A DNA stretch of 64,000 nt from Mycobacterium lacus (GTDB lineage Bacteria > Actinomycetota > Actinomycetes > Mycobacteriales > Mycobacteriaceae). The DNA lies in assembly GCF_010731535.1 (NCBI RefSeq), contig NZ_AP022581.1:4225952-4289951 (forward strand), written 5' to 3'. The position numbers and the translations under genes were made by a program. The notes under the pieces are model-generated. The model searched no databases. It saw nothing but the letters and a program-made list of their open reading frames with translations, and had not been told where the DNA came from. Below are positions 50,575 through 58,975 of this stretch, piece by piece; the first letter of the stretch is position 1, and each line of letters opens with the position of its first letter.

Positions 50575-50868
50575 TCGGCATGGCCCTCCTCGTTACTGCG
50601 CGGCTCACACGATATATTCCGATCGCATCGACGACCAAAGGAAAATCGGGTCTTCCCTTTCGGGCAGAATTCGGACAACCTCCACGATCTCGCCCGCCTA
50701 ACCGAAAGGGAACGACGTCTTCCCTTTCGGGCAATACGCCCATATCGCTCTGGCGATGTCGCCCGCACGGGATATACGTTTTGCAGTCGGGCTCGACGGG
50801 GTCGAGGGGATCGAGTTCTCGAGTAATACGCGACCGCAGAGAAGATCAATTCCCCGGGGAGAAATCAC
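50575..50868. promoter_or_regulatory. Divergent promoter region with three TTCCCTTTCGG boxes
   Basis: No gene is supported in these 294 bp. A 17-base sequence GTCTTCCCTTTCGGGCA is repeated exactly at 50650-50666 and 50717-50733. An inverted copy CCGAAAGGGAA at 50702-50712 faces TTCCCTTTCGG at 50720-50730 across seven bases. Two direct and one inverted copy in the gap between an exporter and an Rv0193c-type gene look like operator sites for one regulator acting on both. GGGGAG about eight bases before the start at 50869 is a good ribosome site. Confidence 0.6.
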
Positions 50869-52692
50869 ATGAGCTCAGGAACTCACGCCGCTACCACACA
50901 GTCCCCTTCGGACAATTCCGACGGAATCCAGCTGACCCCGTTCCTCGCGGATGACATCCTGCCACTCGATTTCGCACCTCCCATCGGTCCAGAATTGGTA
51001 TCCGAAGACGAATTGCCTGCAGCCTGGGCATACAAGCGATTCACCGATTTGGACGCAAAGGAGTCCTACCGGGCAAAGCTCCTGCAGGAGCTAACCAACG
51101 CGCTCGAGGCCAGGAATTCGGAGACCGCCGCCGGCACGGCCGCGGCGCTACGAAACCTCATGGGCGAAATGGCCGAGCAGGGCGCGGTCGTCCTCGCCGA
51201 CATCGTTGCCGCGGAAGACTTTCTGGAATTGGTTGCACGCTACGACGAAATCATGGCCCAGGAGGGCAGCGGCAGTTTCCTCCACCGCTTCGCGGACCTG
51301 CGGCGAACCATCGGACTGCTGACCGATCCAACGGTCAACAAGCCGCTGCTGCACCCGTTGATGATCGCGTTGATCTCCTACGCCATCGGTGGGCCGATCA
51401 GAATGGTCGACGCACGCGCCAAGGACGCCGAACCGCTGTCGGTCCTGGCCCAGGACAACATGCTGCACATCGACAACACCCCGTTCAATGACGAGTACAA
51501 GATCATCGTCACCTGGCGCCGCGGAACCGCGCAGGGACCGGCGGGACAGAACTTCACCTTCCTGCCCGGCACACATCAACTCGCCCGCACCTGCTTCGTC
51601 AACGAGGCCGGGGTCCCGTGGTCCAGTGAAAACGCGTCGATCTTCACCACCGCCGACAGGATCCGCAGGGTATTCGACGCGCAAATGCAAGTCCGCGGCC
51701 AGGACAGCCCGACCGTGGTCGAGGTCACCGATTCCGAACGCCCGCTGAGCACCGTTTTCGCCGCTGGCTCGCTGGTGCATCACCGCTTCCGCACCGCTAC
51801 CGGCAACGCGCGCAGCTGCGTCATCATGGCCTTCCACCGGGTTGCCGACAACCCTGGGCGTCTGGTCAGCGATGTCGAGGACTCCCCGGATGCCTCCCTG
51901 AGTGAACTCCTGACCAGCGGCGTGCCCGACGACTCCTACCAGCAGCGATTCATCACCACCCTGTGCGGCGCCGCCGACGAGATCGCCGAACTGCTCGTCA
52001 AGTGGAAGCACACCCCGGCGCGCCCGGTTCCGCTGCCATTGCAGGAGAAACGGATCGACGGGCCGCGGTTCGAGGAATGGATTTCGGCGGCCACCGAGGC
52101 GCCCGGCGTACAGGCGATCCGCAACCGCGAACAGCCGATCCCTTACGGAGAGGTCCTGTCGCGGGAGGACTTCTTCGATCTGATCTGGCGACTGATGCGA
52201 TTCGACAAGCACGGCCCACTGGATCTGATCCTCTACCACGACAACCGCGAGGAACCGCGAAAGTGGGCGCGCAACCTGATTCGTGAGATGTCGGCGGACC
52301 GGCTTCACGAGCGGTTGCTCGGCTGGCGTGCCGACATGGACCAGCATCGGCCCGCCGACTGCCTACGTCCACCGCAGATCCACGCCCTGATCTCCGAGGT
52401 GCTCGAGACGCTGCCGCTGGACGGAAACCAGACTCCGCCCGCCGATTGGCACAACGACATGCTCGGCATGAGCCCGGCCGCCGCCGCGCGCTCGGTCAAG
52501 CACCTGCTGGAGGACCTGGCCGAGGCAGTGCTGCGCTGCGAGGACAGGCCCGCGTACCTGTCGACCAGCTTGTTCGCCTTCTGGGCGGTCGACACCGCCT
52601 ACAGCCTGGACGGCAGACGCAACGCGGTGGTCCGCGACTGCACACGTCGGCTGCTCCGCCACTACCTGATGCTGTCGCTCACCTCGCTCTAG
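50869..52692 (+). CDS. Rv0193c-like protein, possible Fe(II)/2-oxoglutarate oxygenase fold
   Basis: The 607-residue protein corresponds to Rv0193c (615 residues), which has no known function. The middle third looks like a phytanoyl-CoA-dioxygenase-type barrel. An HxD pair in NMLHIDNTPFND near residue 202 is followed by FTFLPGTHQLARTC and a distal histidine in AGSLVHHRFRTATG, with RSCVIMAFH after it. These could be the 2-His-1-carboxylate iron site. The C-terminal 250 residues are helical and unassigned. It is divergent from the double ABC exporter and may share its control. The oxygenase idea is an inference from motif spacing. Confidence 0.7.
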   Translation: MSSGTHAATTQSPSDNSDGIQLTPFLADDILPLDFAPPIGPELVSEDELPAAWAYKRFTDLDAKESYRAKLLQELTNALEARNSETAAGTAAALRNLMGEMAEQGAVVLADIVAAEDFLELVARYDEIMAQEGSGSFLHRFADLRRTIGLLTDPTVNKPLLHPLMIALISYAIGGPIRMVDARAKDAEPLSVLAQDNMLHIDNTPFNDEYKIIVTWRRGTAQGPAGQNFTFLPGTHQLARTCFVNEAGVPWSSENASIFTTADRIRRVFDAQMQVRGQDSPTVVEVTDSERPLSTVFAAGSLVHHRFRTATGNARSCVIMAFHRVADNPGRLVSDVEDSPDASLSELLTSGVPDDSYQQRFITTLCGAADEIAELLVKWKHTPARPVPLPLQEKRIDGPRFEEWISAATEAPGVQAIRNREQPIPYGEVLSREDFFDLIWRLMRFDKHGPLDLILYHDNREEPRKWARNLIREMSADRLHERLLGWRADMDQHRPADCLRPPQIHALISEVLETLPLDGNQTPPADWHNDMLGMSPAAAARSVKHLLEDLAEAVLRCEDRPAYLSTSLFAFWAVDTAYSLDGRRNAVVRDCTRRLLRHYLMLSLTSL

Positions 52693-52755
52693 CGCGAGGA
52701 GACGCAAAAGTACCCTTTTTGTTGTCAAAAAGGGTACTTTTGCGTCTGTCCGCGC
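52692..52755. repeat. GAGCAG-family palindrome, copy 4, between convergent genes
   Basis: The core arms are 21 bases each (52700-52720 and 52727-52747) and perfectly complementary, with AGACGCAAAAG at the outer end and TACCCTTTTT inside. Outer GCGCG and CGCGC (52692-52696, 52751-52755) extend the stem after a three-base mismatch. It fills the whole gap between the Rv0193c-like stop and the stop of the first transpeptidase gene. Confidence 0.8.
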
Positions 52756-52757
52756 TA

Positions 52758-53672
52758 CTAGCTCTGCCAGTCGTTGGAGCCGTCGTTCCTGGTGTAGGTG
52801 CCGACGGAGTTCTTCACCACGATGGGATCACCGGGACCGAAGTTGGTGAAGAACCACTTGGCGTTGGCGGGACTGAGGTTGATACAGCCGTGGCTGACGT
52901 CGCGCCTGCCCTGGTCGTCAACCGACCACGGCGCGCTATGCACGAAGTTACCGCTGTTGTCGAACCGGACGGCGTCCGTCACCGTCAACCGGTAGCCGTT
53001 CGCCGAGTTGACCGGGACACCGTACGTCGAGGAATCCATCACCACCGACGCCAGCTTCTCCTGAACGTAGTAGGTGCCGTTTGCGGTTTGGTGGCCGCCG
53101 GCCGCCATGCCCATCGACATCGGGAACGTCTTCTCGACGACGCCGTTTCGGGTAACGGTCAGCTGGTGCGTGGCGTCATCGGCGGTCGCCAGCAGCTCAT
53201 CGCCCGTTCGGAAGCTCGACACCGTGCCGCCCGCGTCGATGGTCACCTCGGTGTGGGCGGGCCAGAAGCTCAACGGGCGCCAGCGCAGCTGGGTCGGGGT
53301 CTGCCAGTAGAACTTGCCCGCAACCGGCGGGATCGACGAAATGTGAATCGCGCTTTCGGCGACGCCCGCGTCATCGACCCGCGCTGGGAAATCGATGATG
53401 ATCGGCTGGGCCACGCCCACCGTCGAGCCATTGGCAGGGGTGAACTTCGGCGGCCCGAATGGCGCCGTGCCGATGAACGGTGTCGGGTCCTCTCCGGCGG
53501 CGGGACCCGCGGGGGGCGCGACGACCCCTGGATCACCGGGAGCGGGATCGGGATCTGCCAGCGCAAGACCCGCAGTCAGCACCATCACAACGCCCAATGG
53601 AGGGCCCATTACCGAGGCTATTCCGGCCGCCTTCATAGCGCCGAAGAGCCTTCCGCTCGCCCAGCCCGACAT
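52758..53672 (-). CDS. L,D-transpeptidase, tandem copy 1
   Basis: The ATG at 53672 (MSGWASGRLFGAMKAAG) is preferred over 53678 because GAAGGG then sits well as ribosome site. The 304-residue protein has a signal peptide ending GLALA-DPDP, a short proline-rich linker, an Ig-like domain (FTPANGSTVGVAQPIIIDFP to LRWRPLSFWPAHTEV) and a YkuD catalytic domain. The active site is SHGCINLSPANAKW with catalytic cysteine, and an upstream HSAPWS. These enzymes form 3-3 cross-links in peptidoglycan. It is a paralogue of the next gene, about 75% identical over the catalytic domain by eye, with a shorter linker. Confidence 0.9.
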   Translation of the reverse strand: MSGWASGRLFGAMKAAGIASVMGPPLGVVMVLTAGLALADPDPAPGDPGVVAPPAGPAAGEDPTPFIGTAPFGPPKFTPANGSTVGVAQPIIIDFPARVDDAGVAESAIHISSIPPVAGKFYWQTPTQLRWRPLSFWPAHTEVTIDAGGTVSSFRTGDELLATADDATHQLTVTRNGVVEKTFPMSMGMAAGGHQTANGTYYVQEKLASVVMDSSTYGVPVNSANGYRLTVTDAVRFDNSGNFVHSAPWSVDDQGRRDVSHGCINLSPANAKWFFTNFGPGDPIVVKNSVGTYTRNDGSNDWQS

Positions 53673-53723
53673 GTGCATCCCTTCGTCGCGTTCCCGAAAC
53701 AGTTTGGCACAGCCCGCCCGCCC

Positions 53724-53785
53724 GCCGAGCAGACGCAAAAGCACCCTATTTGGCCTCAAAAAGGGGGCTTTTGCGTCTGCTCGGC
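53724..53785. repeat. GAGCAG-family palindrome, copy 5, after transpeptidase copy 2
   Basis: The 24-base arms at 53724-53747 (GCCGAGCAGACGCAAAAGC, then ACCCT) and 53762-53785 have one mismatch, with a 14-base loop. It lies 12 bases after the stop of the second transpeptidase gene and upstream of the first, so it probably separates their transcripts. Confidence 0.8.
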
Positions 53786-53797
53786 GAGCTCGCGCTC

Positions 53798-54817
53798 CTA
53801 CAGCTGCCAGTCCTGGGCGCCGTCGTTCTTCGTGTAGGTGCCGACGGAGTTCTTCACCACGACCGGATCGCCGCTGCCGAAGTTGTCGAAAAACCACTTC
53901 GCGTTGGCCGGGCTCAAGTTGATGCAGCCGTGGCTGACGTCGCGCTTGCCCTGGTCGGCCACCGACCACGGCGCGCTGTGCACGAAGTTGCCGCTGTTGT
54001 CGATCCGCACGGCGTCGGAAACCGTCACCTTGTAGCCGTTGGCCGAGTTGACCGGGACACCGTAGGTCGAGGAATCCATCACCACCGTGGCCATCTTCTC
54101 CAGCACGTAGTAGGTGCCGTTCGGGGTTTGGTGGTTGCCGGCCGACATGCCCATCGACATCGGGAAGGTCTGCACCACGGCCCCATTGCGCGTGATCGTC
54201 ATCTGGTGTGTGGCGTCGTCGGCCGTGGCCACCAACGAATCACCGGTCCGGAAGCTCGACTTGGTGCCGGCCGCATCGATGTTTACCGCGGTGTTGGCCG
54301 GCCAGAAGCTCAGCGGGCGCCAGCGCACTTGCGTCGGGCTCATCCAATAGAACTTGCCCGGCACCGGAGGGATCGACGAGATGTGGATGGCCCGTTCCGC
54401 CATTGCCTGGTCGGCGATCGGCACCTGGAAGTTGATGATGATCGGCTTGGCCACGCCGACCAGCGCCCCGTTGACCGGGTTGAAGGACGGCGGCCGGAAC
54501 GGCGGCTCACCGACGAACGGCGTGGGGTCCTGCCCGGCGACCGGGCCGACGGGCACGGCCAGCGGGTCGGCCGGTGGCGGCGCCAGCGGGTCAGGCGCGG
54601 GCGGCAGCGCCAACGGGTCAGCCGGGGGCGCCGCCGGGCCGACGGGTGCGCCAACCCCGCCCGGATCGCCGGAAGCCTCGTCCGGGTCGGCCAGTGCCGT
54701 GCCCGTGCCCAGGACCAGTGCAAACATGAACGCGCAGGCCAGCCCAAAGGCCAGCCCGGCTCCGTTCAGAACGGCTAGGAGGCGACCCCCCTTGTGGCCC
54801 CTCGTCCCGCGCGACAT
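53798..54817 (-). CDS. ldtD: L,D-transpeptidase, tandem copy 2 (LdtMt4/Rv0192-like)
   Basis: The 339-residue protein starts MSRGTRGHKGGRLLAVLN with an arginine-rich signal peptide ending GTALA-DPDE. The linker is long and proline-rich, with repeats of DPLA[LVP]PP. Then come the Ig-like domain (VNGALVGVAKPIIINFQVP) and the YkuD domain with SHGCINLSPANAKWFF and HSAPWS. It is in the position of Rv0192, one of five M. tuberculosis L,D-transpeptidases. Copy 1 follows it in tandem, and each copy is followed by a palindrome of the same family, consistent with duplication of gene plus terminator. Which copy is the true orthologue is uncertain. Confidence 0.85.
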   Translation of the reverse strand: MSRGTRGHKGGRLLAVLNGAGLAFGLACAFMFALVLGTGTALADPDEASGDPGGVGAPVGPAAPPADPLALPPAPDPLAPPPADPLAVPVGPVAGQDPTPFVGEPPFRPPSFNPVNGALVGVAKPIIINFQVPIADQAMAERAIHISSIPPVPGKFYWMSPTQVRWRPLSFWPANTAVNIDAAGTKSSFRTGDSLVATADDATHQMTITRNGAVVQTFPMSMGMSAGNHQTPNGTYYVLEKMATVVMDSSTYGVPVNSANGYKVTVSDAVRIDNSGNFVHSAPWSVADQGKRDVSHGCINLSPANAKWFFDNFGSGDPVVVKNSVGTYTKNDGAQDWQL

Positions 54818-54936
54818 ATCCCATCCCTCCGGTCACGTACTTCGCCCCAGTGTGGCATAGCGAGGCGACTGACCACCTGTTGAGCGCTCGCCAAACACCG
54901 GGTTTGAGGTGTAGTTCGCCTCGCTGACCTGCGGTG

Positions 54937-56172
54937 TTACTCGTCGCGCGGCGTCACCGGCGTAACGCCGAACTTCTGCCGGATCGCGGCCATGCCCAGC
55001 AATGCAATCGCCATCAGGCCCGCCGAGGCGCTGAGCATCGTCGCGACACTGCGCTCGTACAACAATCCGCCCGCCAGCGAACCGGCCATGATGCCCACTT
55101 GAAACGCCGTCACGTACACACCCGATGCCCCGTCGGGGTCGTCGGCCCCGTTCCGCATCGCAGTCGATTGCAGCATCGGCGACGCCGCGGTGGCCATGGC
55201 CCCCCACAACACGATCGCGCCGGCGCCCACCAGCAACGGCACCACGGGGCCGTATTCGCCGAAAGCCAGCACGGTCAGCAGGACGAACGCAGCCGTGAGC
55301 CCGGCCATACAAAACACGATGGCGCCCTTCGGCCGACGATCCAGCGGCCGCGCCACCATGGGCACCGCGATCACTCCGGCGATGCCGTAGGCGGCCAGCA
55401 CCCAAGCCACATTCGGTCCGCGCACGCCGACGACCTCACGGATGATCACCACGATGTACGTATAGGAAACGAAATGGCCGGTGACGGCGACCAGGGTGAT
55501 CAGACTCACAATGATCAGCGCCGGGTTGCGGTGATGACGCGCCCGCGGCCCGACATGTTTGAGCTGATGCGCGGTGAGCACGAGCTCCGGGAGCACGAAC
55601 CGGGCCGCCAGGGTGACGACGGCCGCGGCCGCGGTGACGCATGCCGCCGCCAGCCGCCAGCCCCACATCAGGCTTAGGGCCGCCGTGAGCGGGCTGCCGA
55701 TCACCAGCGCCAGGCTGGTTCCCACGTAGATCGACGTCGTGGCACGTCCGGCGTGGCTGGCCGGCACCAGCCGGGTGGCGATCGGGGCAATCACCGACCA
55801 CAACAAGCCGTGGGTGATCGCGCACAGCGCCCGCCCGACCGCCAGCACCGCGAAGTTGGGCGCCAGCGCCGAGATCAGCTGTGACGCGGTGAGGCAGACC
55901 AGGCTGACCAGCAGCGCCCGCCGGCGTGGCCAATGCGCCGTCCAGCGCACCAACGGGAACGTTGTCAGGGCCGCTACCAGCGCATACCACGATAGCAGCG
56001 TTCCCACCAGAACCAGGCTGACGTGCAGATTCCGCGCGATCGCCGACAGCGCACCCACGGGCAGGATTTCGGCGGTGACATAGATGAACGCCGCAGCGGC
56101 CAGCACGGCCAGTTGCGTGGCTATTCGCGGCGTCCACGCTCGGGTGGCGGCGGTTTCGGTTTCGGTCGTCAT
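54937..56172 (-). CDS. MFS transporter (Rv0191-like)
   Basis: The 411-residue major facilitator has 12 membrane helices. The DHA1 family motif after helix 2 reads RWTAHWPRRRALLVSL, and the start AVLAAAAFIYVTAEILPVGALSAI has the TxEFLPxG-like element of the AraJ/chloramphenicol-exporter group. Rv0191 has 413 residues and has been linked to chloramphenicol and other drug efflux. It lies 134 bases after ricR on the same strand but has its own upstream sequence, so control by copper is not implied. Confidence 0.9.
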   Translation of the reverse strand: MTTETETAATRAWTPRIATQLAVLAAAAFIYVTAEILPVGALSAIARNLHVSLVLVGTLLSWYALVAALTTFPLVRWTAHWPRRRALLVSLVCLTASQLISALAPNFAVLAVGRALCAITHGLLWSVIAPIATRLVPASHAGRATTSIYVGTSLALVIGSPLTAALSLMWGWRLAAACVTAAAAVVTLAARFVLPELVLTAHQLKHVGPRARHHRNPALIIVSLITLVAVTGHFVSYTYIVVIIREVVGVRGPNVAWVLAAYGIAGVIAVPMVARPLDRRPKGAIVFCMAGLTAAFVLLTVLAFGEYGPVVPLLVGAGAIVLWGAMATAASPMLQSTAMRNGADDPDGASGVYVTAFQVGIMAGSLAGGLLYERSVATMLSASAGLMAIALLGMAAIRQKFGVTPVTPRDE

Positions 56173-56305
56173 GGCGTGAGGTGTGAAACCGGCCGGGCCT
56201 TAGCTCAGTTCCGAAATACGATTGCCGGCACGATCACGCTGCTCTTACCGTACGCACCGCGCCGACGGCCTTTAAGCAACCGCGCGTTTCAACACGCCCA
56301 CGCGA

Positions 56306-56611
56306 TCACGAACGAACAAGACGCGCGATGGCGGCCGAGGCTTCGGCAAGCTTGTCTCGGCTCTTTTCCGGGGCCTCCGTGTCACCCTCGGTCAGGGCAC
56401 GGGTGACGCAGTGGCTCAGGTGCTCGTCCAGCAGATTCAGCGCCACCGACCGCAACGCACTGTTGACGGCGCTGATCTGGGTGAGGACATCGATGCAGTA
56501 CTTGTCCTCCTCGATCATGCGCGCGATGCCACGGACCTGACCCTCGATGCGGCGTAGCCGCTTGGCGTAGTTGTCCTTTTGCTGCGAGTATCCGTGCGCT
56601 GCGGTTGTCAT
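56306..56611 (-). CDS. ricR: Copper-responsive repressor RicR
   Basis: The ATG at 56611 (MTTAAHGYSQQKDNYAKRLR) gives 101 residues of the CsoR/RcnR family. The copper ligands Cys-His-Cys are in place: YCIDVLTQI, then LLDEHLSHCV with the HxxxC pair. DNA-contact residues lie in RLRRIEGQVRGIARMI. RicR (Rv0190) leaves its operators when it binds Cu(I), releasing mymT and other copper-defence genes. An ATACCC-N5-GGGTAT box lies 68 bases upstream, so it represses itself. The other box in the window is ahead of mymT. Confidence 0.94.
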   Translation of the reverse strand: MTTAAHGYSQQKDNYAKRLRRIEGQVRGIARMIEEDKYCIDVLTQISAVNSALRSVALNLLDEHLSHCVTRALTEGDTEAPEKSRDKLAEASAAIARLVRS

Positions 56612-56678
56612 CTGCTTTCCATACTTTCCAAACCCGCCTGCGGTAGCGCAGGACCGGCCTTGCCTCCCATCGTACCCT

Positions 56679-56695
56679 ATACCCGGGCGGGGTAT
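56679..56695. promoter_or_regulatory. RicR box between ricR and ilvD
   Basis: ATACCC and GGGTAT are separated by five bases (GGGCG). This matches the known RicR operator shape and the second box before mymT. It should control ricR; an effect on ilvD, whose start is 60 bases away, is possible. Confidence 0.8.
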
Positions 56696-56754
56696 CATAC
56701 GCGGACTTTGGGGACACCGGCGCCGCGCCCAGACCGGCACCCCATACTTGAGCA

Positions 56755-58458
56755 ATGCCCAAAACCACAGCGGCCGACATCAAACCTCGCAGTCGTGACG
56801 TCACCGACGGTCTCGAGAAGGCCGCCGCCCGCGGCATGTTGCGGGCGGTCGGCATGGAGGACGAAGACTTCGGCAAGCCGCAGATCGGGGTCGCATCGTC
56901 GTGGAACGAAATCACGCCGTGCAATCTCTCGCTGGACCGGCTGGCCAAGGCGGTCAAGGAAGGGGTGTTCTCGGCCGGCGGCTATCCGCTTGAGTTCGGG
57001 ACAATCTCGGTTTCCGACGGCATCTCGATGGGCCACGAGGGGATGCACTTCTCGCTGGTGTCGCGCGAGGTGATCGCGGACAGCGTCGAGACCGTGATGC
57101 AGGCCGAACGCCTCGACGGCTCGGTGCTGTTGGCCGGATGCGACAAGTCGCTGCCCGGAATGCTGATGGCCGCCGCGCGGCTGGACCTGGCCGCGGTGTT
57201 CCTCTACGCGGGCTCGATTTTGCCCGGGCGAGCCAAACTCTCGGACGGGACCGAGCGCGATGTGACGATCATCGACGCGTTCGAAGCCGTCGGAGCGTGC
57301 GCTCGCGGATTGATGTCCCGCGCGGATGTCGACGCCATCGAGCGGGCCATCTGCCCCGGCGAGGGTGCGTGCGGCGGCATGTACACGGCCAACACCATGG
57401 CCAGCGCGGCCGAGGCGCTCGGCATGTCGTTGCCCGGCAGCGCAGCACCCCCGGCGACCGACCGCCGCCGCGATGGGTTTGCGCGCCGCAGTGGTCAGGC
57501 CGTCATCGAACTGCTGCGCCGCGGGATCACCGCCCGCGACATCCTCACCAAAGAGGCGTTCGAGAACGCGATCGCGGTGGTGATGGCGTTCGGCGGCTCG
57601 ACCAACGCGGTGCTGCACCTGCTGGCCATCGCCCAAGAGGCCGGGGTCGCGCTGTCGCTCGAGGACTTCAGCCGGATCGGATCTCGGGTGCCCCATCTGG
57701 CCGACGTGAAGCCGTTCGGCCGCCACGTGATGGTGGATGTCGACCACATCGGCGGCGTGCCGGTCGTGATGAAGACCCTGCTCGACGCGGGCCTGCTGAA
57801 CGGTGATTGCCTGACCGTCACCGGCCAGACCATGGCCGAGAATCTGGCCGCCATCGCCCCACCGGACCCGGACGGCAAGGTGCTGCGTGCGCTAGCCAAC
57901 CCGATCCACCCGACCGGCGGGATCACGATCCTGCGCGGATCGCTGGCACCGGACGGCGCGGTGGTCAAGACGGCCGGTTTCGACTCCGACGTGTTCGAAG
58001 GCACCGCAAGGGTTTTCGACGGCGAGCGGGCCGCGCTGGACGCCCTCGAAGACGGCACCATCACCAAGGGCGACGCCGTCGTGATCCGCTACGAGGGCCC
58101 CAAGGGCGGTCCCGGAATGCGCGAAATGCTCGCCATAACCGGCGCGATCAAGGGCGCAGAACTCGGCAAAGACGTTCTGCTGCTTACCGATGGCCGGTTC
58201 TCCGGGGGAACCACCGGCCTATGCGTGGGACACATCGCGCCGGAGGCGGTCGACGGCGGACCGATCGCGTTCCTGCGCGATGGCGACCGGATCCGGCTGG
58301 ACGTCGCCGGCCGCACTCTGGACGTACTGACGGACCCGGCCGAGTTCGCCGCTCGGCAAAAAGATTTCACCCCTCCCCGGCCGCGCTACACCACCGGCGT
58401 ACTGGCCAAGTACGTCAAACTGGTCGGCTCAGCCTCGTTCGGCGCGGTCTGCGGGTAG
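56755..58458 (+). CDS. ilvD: Dihydroxy-acid dehydratase IlvD
   Basis: The 567-residue enzyme matches Rv0189c (575). The iron-sulfur cysteines are in EITPCNLSLDR, LLAGCDKSLPGM and AICPGEGACGGMYTANTM. The C-terminal signature GPKGGPGMREML and TDGRFSGGTTGLCVGHIAPEA is intact. It dehydrates dihydroxy-isovalerate and dihydroxy-methylvalerate to the keto acids of valine, leucine and isoleucine synthesis. Its iron-sulfur cluster is of the copper-sensitive type, which gives meaning to its place beside the copper repressor. It is divergent from ricR and convergent with the Rv0188-like gene. Confidence 0.95.
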   Translation: MPKTTAADIKPRSRDVTDGLEKAAARGMLRAVGMEDEDFGKPQIGVASSWNEITPCNLSLDRLAKAVKEGVFSAGGYPLEFGTISVSDGISMGHEGMHFSLVSREVIADSVETVMQAERLDGSVLLAGCDKSLPGMLMAAARLDLAAVFLYAGSILPGRAKLSDGTERDVTIIDAFEAVGACARGLMSRADVDAIERAICPGEGACGGMYTANTMASAAEALGMSLPGSAAPPATDRRRDGFARRSGQAVIELLRRGITARDILTKEAFENAIAVVMAFGGSTNAVLHLLAIAQEAGVALSLEDFSRIGSRVPHLADVKPFGRHVMVDVDHIGGVPVVMKTLLDAGLLNGDCLTVTGQTMAENLAAIAPPDPDGKVLRALANPIHPTGGITILRGSLAPDGAVVKTAGFDSDVFEGTARVFDGERAALDALEDGTITKGDAVVIRYEGPKGGPGMREMLAITGAIKGAELGKDVLLLTDGRFSGGTTGLCVGHIAPEAVDGGPIAFLRDGDRIRLDVAGRTLDVLTDPAEFAARQKDFTPPRPRYTTGVLAKYVKLVGSASFGAVCG

Positions 58459-58491
58459 CTCGGTTCCGTTCTGGCTGAGCGAATCCCGAGG

Positions 58492-58932
58492 CTATGAGTG
58501 CGTAGCCGCGGCGCGCGTGCGCATGCCGAAGTAGGTGGCGGTCAAACCGAAGAAGGCCACCAACGCTCCAGCGATGACATGCGACCACGCCATGCCGGCC
58601 GTCACCGCCATCCCTGGCAGGATCCATGGCGAGAAGATGACCCATGCACCGAGCACCGGCAGCGTCCAGGTCATGCCGTGCGTGCGGTCCAGCGCCGCCG
58701 CGAATCCGTACGCCAAGACCGCGATCGCGATCCCGGCGATGAGGTCGCACCCGGCGAGTCGTCCCATGCCGCTGAATCCAACGATCCACGGCGATGCGGC
58801 CACGTAGAGACCCGTCAGCAATGTCAGGCCGAAGGTGATTTGCGAACTCATCGACTCGGCGGCGCGCTCATAGCTCGCGCGTAGGGCCAACAAGTCGGGG
58901 TGGTGTTCGATTGATGAATGGACTGTACTCAT
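58492..58932 (-). CDS. SPW-repeat membrane protein (Rv0188-like)
   Basis: The 146-residue protein starts MSTVHSSIEHHPDLLALRAS, with a helical, acidic N-terminus and four membrane helices. Two SPW motifs mark the family: AASPWIVGFSG and IFSPWILPGM, each inside a helix pair. Rv0188 has 143 residues. Its biochemical role is unknown. A 13-base direct repeat lies 15 to 43 bases upstream of its start. Rv0187, which separates Rv0188 from mymT in M. tuberculosis, is missing here. Confidence 0.88.
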   Translation of the reverse strand: MSTVHSSIEHHPDLLALRASYERAAESMSSQITFGLTLLTGLYVAASPWIVGFSGMGRLAGCDLIAGIAIAVLAYGFAAALDRTHGMTWTLPVLGAWVIFSPWILPGMAVTAGMAWSHVIAGALVAFFGLTATYFGMRTRAAATHS

Positions 58933-58946
58933 TTTGCAACCTTTCT

Positions 58947-58975
58947 GTTATGCAGCAAGTCCGTTATGTAGCAAG
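58947..58975. promoter_or_regulatory. Direct repeat upstream of the SPW membrane protein gene
   Basis: GTTATGCAGCAAG (58947-58959) and GTTATGTAGCAAG (58963-58975) differ at one base and repeat with a 16-base period, between 15 and 43 bases before the start codon. They are candidate tandem binding sites for a response regulator, or part of the promoter itself. Confidence 0.45.
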
